Part shown: one piece after another, positions 55,901 through 60,000 of the stretch
Numbering within the stretch: position 1 is the first letter of the stretch
Layout: every line of letters starts with the position of its first letter
Origin: Adiantum capillus-veneris
Lineage: Eukaryota > Streptophyta > Polypodiopsida > Polypodiales > Pteridaceae
DNA length: 60,000 bases
Direction of reading: 5' to 3'
NCBI GenBank assembly: GCA_014529385.2
Contig: CM043970.1
Location: 62,981,496-63,041,495 of the forward strand
Program-made: the position numbers and the translations under genes
The notes under the pieces: model-generated
Told to the model about the DNA's origin: nothing
The model's input: only the letters and a program-made list of their open reading frames with translations
Database searches by the model: none

Positions 55901-57764
55901 CCCTCATGCCTGCTATCATCAAGTTGTCCTCTAATTGGATTGCATTGGCAGTGACATCTTCCCAGGTTGTGATACCTCTAATCACTAGTCCATTATAGAT
56001 TCCTTCATTCCTCAACCCTCGAATGAATCGATCAAGCAGTTGGTTATTGTTGAAGCGCTCATTTACAGGGCAACGAGAGTTTAAGTGCTTTAGACGACTA
56101 ATGAAGTCCCTTACTGACTCTCCTTCCTTACGTTCGGCCTTCTGTAGCTGAGATGCTACACCCCAAAGCACACCTTCTCGTATGTACTCCTTTAGAAACA
56201 ACCTTCGAAGGGTAGGGTAGATTGTTTTCTCGTCCACCCTTAGGGTCCTATACCAATCTCCAGCCTTCCCACTTAATGTCAAGCTTAAGGCATTGCACTT
56301 ATGTAGTTCGTTGCGTTCCCCTAAGGAGTCACATACTTGTTCAAACACTTCAATGTGTTTCCTAGCATCTTCGTCCCCATTGAATTTTTGCGTGAGTTTG
56401 GCAATTTGTACTGCCTTACTTCTAGGCTCTCTATCAGATGCATGACGCATATTTTCCGCGATAGATCGACCTATGGTTTGAGCAAACGCTGCCAAGTCAC
56501 CTATTTGAGGAGGTAGGACCGGTGGAGATACTCTTGGAATCATATGTGGGAGAGGAACGGGTACCGGTCTTGGCATATGTGTGGATGATGCAGGATATGG
56601 AACATAACCGGGCATAGGTCCACTCGGATAAGGGCTAGGGAGCGGCACTCGAGGAGCATAAGCAAGTGGTACTATTGGAGGTGTGGGGGCCATGTGTGCA
56701 TAAGGGGCTAGAGGCACATATGGTCGAGGCCCCATATTAGGTACTACGACACGAGGTAGTGGCACTGCGCTAACCGTAGATATCATCGGTACATTCTCTG
56801 TCAGGCTTATCCCTGGAGTGAGCACTGGGTTTTCCTTAATAGAGGGTTGAGCCAAGTTAGGGAAGCTAAAGTTTTCGCTCGGAGGCTCAGATTGCATAGA
56901 GACCCCAGGTGAAATGACGTAAGATGGGTCCATGGGGCTCATTAGAGGAGTCTCCATTTGTGATAGAGTAGGCTGTTGAGCCTTGCTCGTATCCAGATAT
57001 CTCATGGGACCAGTTGAGAGTATATTTACCCCTCGGTTTTGCCTTTCTGATTGAATAATGCCATGGATAACATTACAGATAATTTTCTGTTGATCTTCGA
57101 TGCTCGTGGCACTAGAGGTGGATTGTACAATCTCTATCCATCCTACATGGTAGGCATGGCCAGAGTGTAGATCTGTCAACACCTCAGTGTGGAGGTCGTA
57201 TGTCCAATGATCATTAATGAACAATCCTTCTAGAGTCAACGTGTTAATGGTTTCTTGTGAGGTAGAAGCAATGTTGCTCCCCGTGGTTTTACTTGTCACC
57301 AACGGTACTCTAGAGGGAACTTCTGAAGGAGGCAGCTCAACAGGGCCTTCTTGGTAAGAAGTTGGTAGGATATCCACATGGACACTCTTTGGGGGTGTGG
57401 GGTCCACGTGAGATGTGAAAGGAGAGTCCACTTCCCCACCCCCTTCGTGTGCTTCATTTGCCTCAGGTTCCGAGCGAGTAGCTCTACCTAATGTTTCCAT
57501 GAAACGGCTAAACATACTAGTACTAGGCTGTGGAGCTTCGGGAGGTGCATGTCCTTCTCTCTCAGTGTTTTGGGTAGGGTATGCTTCCATGATTTCTGAG
57601 TCGGAGGAGGAATCACTAGCGGCTATTTTAGGGTCTTGGGTGGTGCTACCTTGTGTCCCCGCTGAGGGTCTAGAGCTTATCGTGGATGGGTAATGGGTGT
57701 CCGTATGAACAGAGGCACCCTCAATATGCTCGTGTTCTAGCACCCGCCCAGAGCGTAAGTGCAT
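52836..57764 (-). CDS. gag-pro: TR-GAG Gag-protease polyprotein, 1642 aa, intact
   Basis: Start at ATG 57764 (MHLRSGRVLEHE). Residues 1-330 are Ser/Thr/Glu-rich and disordered-looking; ~335-420 is Pro-rich. The Gag core is ~450-625 (GDWYRTLR, LFLKEYIREG, ESVRDFISRLKHL, LLDRFIRGLRNEGIY). Four Cys/His knuckles follow: 686-698 (CSICLGPHSTSEC), 709-722 (CNACGRYGHQAKDC), 861-873 (CYECGGPHRAAEC) and 899-911 (CNRCGIDHLIAQC). A basic/acidic linker with KKKKTRRKK (~968-976) follows. The retropepsin-like domain is ~1285-1400, active site LDGGAGVSI (DGG in place of DSG/DTG) and YEMILGRPFMREAQ. A 240-residue tail has a Lys/Arg cluster (~1530-1548) and no RT. About three times the length of a normal Gag, with no stop or frameshift. 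Confidence 0.92.
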   Translation of the reverse strand: MHLRSGRVLEHEHIEGASVHTDTHYPSTISSRPSAGTQGSTTQDPKIAASDSSSDSEIMEAYPTQNTEREGHAPPEAPQPSTSMFSRFMETLGRATRSEPEANEAHEGGGEVDSPFTSHVDPTPPKSVHVDILPTSYQEGPVELPPSEVPSRVPLVTSKTTGSNIASTSQETINTLTLEGLFINDHWTYDLHTEVLTDLHSGHAYHVGWIEIVQSTSSATSIEDQQKIICNVIHGIIQSERQNRGVNILSTGPMRYLDTSKAQQPTLSQMETPLMSPMDPSYVISPGVSMQSEPPSENFSFPNLAQPSIKENPVLTPGISLTENVPMISTVSAVPLPRVVVPNMGPRPYVPLAPYAHMAPTPPIVPLAYAPRVPLPSPYPSGPMPGYVPYPASSTHMPRPVPVPLPHMIPRVSPPVLPPQIGDLAAFAQTIGRSIAENMRHASDREPRSKAVQIAKLTQKFNGDEDARKHIEVFEQVCDSLGERNELHKCNALSLTLSGKAGDWYRTLRVDEKTIYPTLRRLFLKEYIREGVLWGVASQLQKAERKEGESVRDFISRLKHLNSRCPVNERFNNNQLLDRFIRGLRNEGIYNGLVIRGITTWEDVTANAIQLEDNLMIAGMRVSTDTRSTSSQAIEYEPMTAKPIANEPKVFETFLTDLPKAIQESLKDNRPPQNSHMYPRREQQWCSICLGPHSTSECPTFRVKFNGTCNACGRYGHQAKDCLMIKRMMANRPPVAWTDAPRAPVLMPTPPVEQLPQHMVPRSQNVVQATPLPPPVLGPQPPHPRVAPMNQVGCEPSNAYADGCEEEIDTSIAYGLDTLEECPIYYMEDCWGQVKPVYQAAALASRGQNINTQARRPPLQCYECGGPHRAAECPIRLQKNAAQMQMNQGSTSAMPILTCNRCGIDHLIAQCPYNPNAPKITPLNLVEIASVTSPIPPVAPAYAITRSMLQGPGHILEERDTASVIQAKKKKTRRKKSQNTENSKPSSKTNIGTGDDPVYMNDLEDDSDSIETMETRTNTTKRKTDKENRNMEPNENRIRENHKEPLKTPQVFPNPIQDPQDKPQGQKGKNRKKKIGTYPNPVDEIKQVKHLRGLVEETQRKLEPEPMHIKIHDTMFPTQVHPPHMNHRPLAISSIIQEGSEDGTSESEHTPFLLERMFNEGIPDPIEEYEIPSSPVPSQGPTPCKTPMNVAKLVDFMSSEVRTTIIAKLYGDPELFLALRAFLNGELRTGLPQFAQPNRPDSIMIDEENHVQSLDLDGHKSVIEVPINELGQYFEGDESNATLPITTKGLTIKGILDGGAGVSIVTKDCWESMGKPRLSVTNIVVKMANGTIAKPMGMLKDLKIKVLGHKVRHTFIVMDFSKHLMSYEMILGRPFMREAQMVHDWSKNHVYLQFQDSVLRVDLVTGKVHPLGSKTIIDHRSDTTVHSAPLQYCYTCKKDTDIGQDSPYMDVLPGMTESDNVDWVHLASTIDTWGNRGMTWVTPEGDEIPIPLNMLQAMHIASDKTHPNVTKKTYKWVPKASLVTIVSAKKQKPCKKRTTRSKKSKKMLRWIPKRLLEAQGYYQGNDQIWVPKCRLCSYLSPNPSEPNPVAPKRINDRGKEKITECYTPAPELVWYQRKNDLFHLAQEGGSPMKILAHHVIHP

Positions 57765-58151
57765 GTGCTTTTGATACCCTAAGGTGTCAAAAAGCTGCTC
57801 TAGGAGGCCTTGTGACTAGTTTTTAGCGTGTTTTTTGTTTGTTTTTTTGCTAGATTTTTTAGAGCGTGTCGTGGAATGGGCCGTGTGATAGCTCGAAACG
57901 AGCGTATCGGTCAGAGGGTCGTGCCGTGCTTTACAGCCCTCCGTTTGGTCACTCTATGCTCTCGGAATCCCTAAAACTGTCAATTTCCAGTAGGGAACTA
58001 GGCCCAAACTAGAAAGTCTAAGGGTGCAAGTGGGAAGAGAAAGGAGGAGAGTGGAGGACTTGTCCCACATGCTCTCATTCTCTCTTGAGGGAGTAAGGTA
58101 TATATATAAGAGTGAATCTAGTACATATCATAAGACTGAGGACTGAGGCCT

Positions 58152-58180
58152 GGGCTTGGGCTTGGGCTTGGGCTTGGGCT
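58152..58180 (+). repeat. (GGGCTT)n microsatellite, about five units
   Basis: GGGCTTGGGCTTGGGCTT and on to GGGCT at 58180, inside the TR-GAG leader; AAGCCC on the element's coding strand. Confidence 0.93.
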
Positions 58181-58369
58181 CCGATCTATCTTTTATACAA
58201 ACCAACCCGTCCGTTTTAAGAGTTACGTTTTTTATTTTCAAAAAATTTAGCCGCCCCGCTCGCGTTTTTGATTTCCGATTTATTTATTTATTTTTTTTAA
58301 TTTTTTTTAATTTTTTTTTGAGAGAAAAAATAAAAAACTTTTTTTTTTTTTTTTGCTCCAGAAAATACA

Positions 58370-58635
58370 GAAATTAAAAACGCAGATATGCAAAAAATTG
58401 CAAAAAACGCAGATATGCAGAAATTAAAAAAACACAGATATGCAGAAAATTGAAAAACGCAGAAATGCAGAAATTGCAGAAATTACAGAAATTGCAGAAA
58501 AAAACGCAGAAATTGCAGAAAATGCAGAAATTGAAAACGCCGAACTTGAAAATGCAGAAATTACGAAAATTGAAAAAACGCAGACAATAGCAGAAATTGA
58601 AACTTGACAGCAAATGCAGAAAACGCAAAAAACAG
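58370..58635 (-). repeat. irregular CAGAAATT/GCAGATATGCA repeat tract
   Basis: Dense variable copies of GCAGAAATT, CGCAGAAAT and CGCAGATATGCA (plus strand). On the coding strand this is a TTTCTGC-rich leader close to the PBS. Phe/Cys-rich ORFs across it are artefacts. Confidence 0.88.
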
Positions 58636-58727
58636 AAATCTCCACACACTCCTTCCCTGCCTTTCCTATGATAGAAATTGCACCACAAGGAAGCGTAAAG
58701 TGCTAACCGAGCTTAGTGTAGGGCATA

Positions 58728-58745
58728 TCCCCGGCAGCGGCGCCA
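58728..58745 (-). other. primer-binding site of TR-GAG (tRNA-Asp type)
   Basis: Minus strand TGGCGCCGCTGCCGGGGA, four bases from the 5' LTR end at 58750. One base from TGGCGCCGTTGCCGGGGA, common in Athila/Tat-lineage plant elements. Confidence 0.88.
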
Positions 58746-58749
58746 AAAA

Positions 58750-58999
58750 TGTGCGCTCCTTGCCGCACTGTCGAAGCAAGGGACTTGCCAATACACCGTG
58801 TGCGAGCCACAAACGGCTCCAAGCACACAACAAGCCTAAACTAGCAAGCTCAAGAAAACAAAGGGTGTGTCACTCACCGCTCTACGCTCGCCTTCGTGGT
58901 GGATTCCTCGCCGCGATGAAGAAGAAGCTGCAGTCGTGCCGCGCTCAACCGCTTCGCCGCCGTCGTGCCTTCGTAATGCTCGATCGCACACACACTCTC

Positions 59000-59034
<35 letters not shown>

Positions 59035-59327
59035 AGGAGGTGAAGAAGAAGAAGATGGAGATGGAGCAAGAGCACTCTTCAATTGCACAAATGAGAGAAT
59101 GAGTAAAAGTTAGGTTTAGTTGGCTTTTATAGGAGCTCACCCCATTCACACTTGGGCGCCCATGCTTAACCAACTAATCCCTTGAATGTCCAAGTTAAAG
59201 TGCGCCTCTCATCGACGATCACTCTACCTTTCCCTATTGGACCGACAAGCCCGGTACCTGACTCTACCAAATACATAAGACGCGTCCATCATAGGTGATG
59301 GGTGTCCGTGAGCCGTGAGGGTTAACA
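58750..59327 (-). repeat. 5' LTR of TR-GAG
   Basis: 578 bp, starts TGTTAACC at 59327 and ends GCGCACA at 58750. Differs from the 3' LTR at two bases and one CA unit. Confidence 0.95.
59124..59131 (-). promoter_or_regulatory. TATA box of TR-GAG 5' LTR
   Basis: TATAAAAG on the minus strand, likely driving the Gag-Pro transcript toward lower coordinates. Confidence 0.7.
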
Positions 59328-59658
59328 GTCTACTACAGAGGCTGAATATGTTGTATCATCAGAGGCATGCAAAGAATCAATTTGGCTTAATCGACTAGTA
59401 ACATATTTGGGAATCAAAGAAGAGATGCCTGTGTTATATTGTGATAGTCAGAGTGCTATACAATTGGCTCGCAATCCAGTTTATCACTCAAAGACAAAGC
59501 ATGTGGATGTGAAGTATCATTTCATCAGGGAAATGCTCGAGGATAAGCAACTTCAGCTTGTCAAAGTTCACACCACAGAAAATCCTGCTGATCTACTTAC
59601 AAAAGGACTTCCCTCAGAGAGCTTTGCGCATTTTTGCAAGCAGTTAGGTGTAGGGTAG
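59328..59658 (+). pseudogene. pol: copia-2 RNase H, second part
   Basis: Resumes at the duplicated GTCTA: STTEAEYVVSSEACKESIWL, then MPVLYCDSQSAIQLARNPVYH, KHVDVKYHFIREML and LTKGLPSESFAHFCKQLGVG to a TAG at 59656-59658. Catalytic Glu and Asp positions are kept; this part is intact apart from being cut off from its first half by TR-GAG. Confidence 0.92.
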
Positions 59659-59747
59659 TACATCACTTCTCTACATCTCTTGTATATTAGCTTGTATAGT
59701 AGCTTCTCTCACACTTAAAGTACCACATTAGACTTTAAGTGGGAGGT

Positions 59748-59939
59748 TGTTGGGGTATAAAGCCCAATGTGGTTGCCCAGGTAAGTGGGCGGGCCGCCAG
59801 GTATGTACACATATTCTTTTGTGAAAACCTAATAAGAACTCACTATGCTCTACACATTACAGTAGAGCGAGTTCACCATATCGTCGTGCTCTTCTTCTCG
59901 CACTCTCTCTCGCGTCGCACTTCCGCTCGTACTCCTTCA
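59748..59939 (+). repeat. 3' LTR of copia-2
   Basis: 192 bp, preceded by GTGGGAGGT (PPT) and followed by GGTAA. Three differences from the 5' LTR by eye. Confidence 0.93.
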
Positions 59940-60000
59940 GGTAATAGTGTCACAAGGTTGGTGATTAGCAAGGAAAGCTTGGTGGCTACCAGTGCCCAAC

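Larger units (their letters stand above)
57765..58727 (-). other. TR-GAG 5' leader
   Basis: About 960 bp between PBS and gag with no ORF of note. It holds a (GGGCTT)n array at 58152-58180 and the CAGAAATT-rich tract at 58370-58635. A TATATATATA stretch lies at 58099-58107. Confidence 0.6.
50392..59327 (-). mobile_element. TR-GAG: 8.9 kb LTR retrotransposon encoding Gag-protease only
   Basis: LTRs of 578 bp (58750-59327, 5') and 576 bp (50392-50967, 3') differ by two substitutions and one CA unit by eye. Target duplication GTCTA lies at 50387-50391 and 59328-59332. The PBS matches the tRNA-Asp type (TGGCGCCGCTGCCGGGGA), as in Athila/Tat elements. A PPT-like AGGAAGGGGGGCA precedes the 3' LTR. 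The only long ORF (57764-52836) is intact and encodes Gag plus aspartic protease. There is no RT, RNase H or integrase anywhere. Non-autonomous by content; probably the most recent LTR insertion in the window. Confidence 0.95.
45434..59939 (+). mobile_element. copia-2: Ty1/copia element split by the TR-GAG insertion
   Basis: 192-bp LTRs at 45434-45625 and 59748-59939 differ at three positions by eye. Target duplication GGTAA lies at 45429-45433 and 59940-59944. Met-tRNA PBS, 1.1 kb leader, Gag, PR, IN, RT, RNase H and PPT (GTGGGAGGT) are all present in copia order. The 8.9 kb minus-strand element at 50392-59327 interrupts RNase H. Net length about 5.56 kb. Three stops, a frameshift and an 8-bp duplication inactivate pol. 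Confidence 0.95.

Noticed and set aside
58374-58688. Phe/Cys-rich minus-strand ORFs near the TR-GAG leader
   Set aside because: They follow from the CAGAAATT-type repeat array and carry no domain.

Overview
The window is plant nuclear DNA from a large, transposon-packed genome. The evidence is LTR retrotransposons of plant chromovirus (Ty3) and Ty1/copia type primed by initiator-Met tRNA, an element primed by a tRNA-Asp-like site, CACTA (En/Spm) transposons with spliced transposase genes, and abundant GA/CT microsatellites. A non-seed plant or gymnosperm is my guess; nothing here fixes the species. I see no intact ordinary host gene, tRNA, rRNA or CRISPR array. Four element names are used below: gypsy-1, G2, G3 and TR-GAG (a Gag-protease element without pol).

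Layout. (1) 1-5401: a Ty3 chromovirus (gypsy-1) with two long LTRs. It has lost protease and RT, and the first Gag exon appears to lie inside the LTR. (2) 6326-11382: a solo LTR of family G2 split by a dead copia element (copia-1, 6467-10052, TSD GAGAG). (3) 11383-15892: microsatellites, a 2 x 119 bp tandem repeat and a decayed minus-strand CACTA transposase (CACTA-2). (4) 15893-27440: a 5'-truncated minus-strand G2 element (G2-B) whose 3' LTR is split by a nearly complete CACTA element (CACTA-1, 16154-22982, TSD CAT). (5) 27441-27693: the 3' end of another Ty3 element (G3). (6) 27694-39287: a complete minus-strand G2 element (G2-A, TSD ATCCA) carrying a 2.7 kb insertion of unknown type in pol. 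(7) 39288-45433: possible exon remnants of an unidentified gene, a decayed minus-strand copia (copia-3), an unrecognised coiled-coil pseudogene and a TAGCTA-rich tract. (8) 45434-59939: a copia element (copia-2, TSD GGTAA). Its RNase H is split by an 8.9 kb minus-strand element (50392-59327, TSD GTCTA) that encodes a single intact 1642-residue Gag-protease and no polymerase.

How it fits together. The window is a set of nested insertions, so relative ages can be read directly: the Gag-Pro element is younger than copia-2, CACTA-1 is younger than G2-B, and copia-1 is younger than the G2 solo LTR. Almost every autonomous pol gene is broken by stops, frameshifts or deletions. The youngest-looking insertion (two substitutions between its LTRs by eye) has no reverse transcriptase or integrase, so it must borrow them from another element.

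The two most unusual items are this large Gag-Pro-only element and the gypsy-1 LTR, whose AUG-bearing exon can be spliced in frame across the primer-binding site to a Gag ORF with no AUG of its own.
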